Assembly (NCBI GenBank): GCA_025355565.1
Contig: JANXZK010000025.1
Coordinates: 1 to 36,898, forward strand
Length of the DNA: 36,898 nt
Direction: 5' to 3'
DNA from: a bacterium
Lineage (GTDB): Bacteria; Patescibacteriota; Minisyncoccia; Phycocordibacterales; PALSA-1337
A model generated the notes under the pieces. It worked only from the letters and a program-made list of their open reading frames with translations. It was not told the DNA's origin and did no database searches. Shown here one piece after another: positions 36,737-36,898 of the stretch; the stretch's first letter is position 1; every line of letters begins with the position of its first letter. Made by a program: the position numbers and the translations under genes.

Positions 36737-36898
36737 CCCCCCCCACACACACCTGCCCCCCTCACTCCCTCGCAATCTGCTAGCAATCTCTCGGCATTTT
36801 CTCAAAGTATTCGCTCCTCTCCTTCGCCACTGTACTCATCATTACTGTGGAATACTGAGAAAAGCTACGGAGGAGCAGGCAAGGATTCACTCATCATG
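36737..36898 (-). repeat. Foldback element, copy 5 (truncated by window end)
   Basis: Minus strand GATGAGTGAATCCTTG-[~63 bp]-GGAGCGAATACTTTGAGAAAATGCCGAGAGATTGCTAGCAGATTGCGAGGGAGTGAGGGGGGCAGG; the right half is near-identical to copy 2 (7437-7503). Confidence 0.85.

Noticed and set aside
36732-36764. Poly-C/CA-rich tract as a microsatellite or phase-variable repeat
   Set aside because: Better explained as the outer arm of truncated foldback copy 5; the pairing arm lies outside the window, so this cannot be confirmed.
1-36898. CRISPR array
   Set aside because: The repeated units are dispersed by kilobases, are palindromic elements with divergent arms, and are not regularly spaced direct repeats; no cas genes seen.
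1-36898. Classical IS element or transposon
   Set aside because: No transposase or integrase ORF was recognised; the inverted repeats enclose only about 50-130 bp of non-coding sequence.

Overview
The window looks like a chromosomal segment of a Candidate Phyla Radiation (Patescibacteria)-like bacterium. I infer this from reduced-size housekeeping proteins and a type IV secretion (T4SS)-like locus; taxonomy was not tested. Recognisable genes, left to right: amidase, mutM, SpoU/TrmH methylase, tRNA-Lys(TTT), holA-like, polA, tsaE, pilB/gspE-type ATPase, ruvB, yebC, ruvC, PBP1A, DUF721/DciA-like ORF, dnaN, dnaA, putative oriC, rpmH, rnpA and yidC. These are followed by a ~14 kb minus-strand block (19.7-33.8 kb) encoding T4SS-like parts (VirB2-like two-TM protein, VirB4, a separate TraC-like domain protein, PrgI, TrbL/VirB6-like protein) together with large secreted or Ig/TIG/peptidoglycan-binding proteins. 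rsmA and a UvrD/PcrA helicase follow. The most unusual signal is non-coding. There are five dispersed foldback elements (about 51-215, 7345-7520, 15065-15164, 18196-18358 and 36737-36898). In the four complete ones the outer arms pair almost perfectly but have unrelated sequences between copies. They enclose two conserved internal motifs (about CCGAGNACTNTTTGNGAA and NYGCAGGRAGYGRAGG), and three copies share an apical loop (TGAGTGAATCCTTGRARCGAAT). A separate multibranched structured-RNA candidate lies upstream of ruvB at about 9329-9490. All calls were made by reading the sequence; no search or folding program was run.
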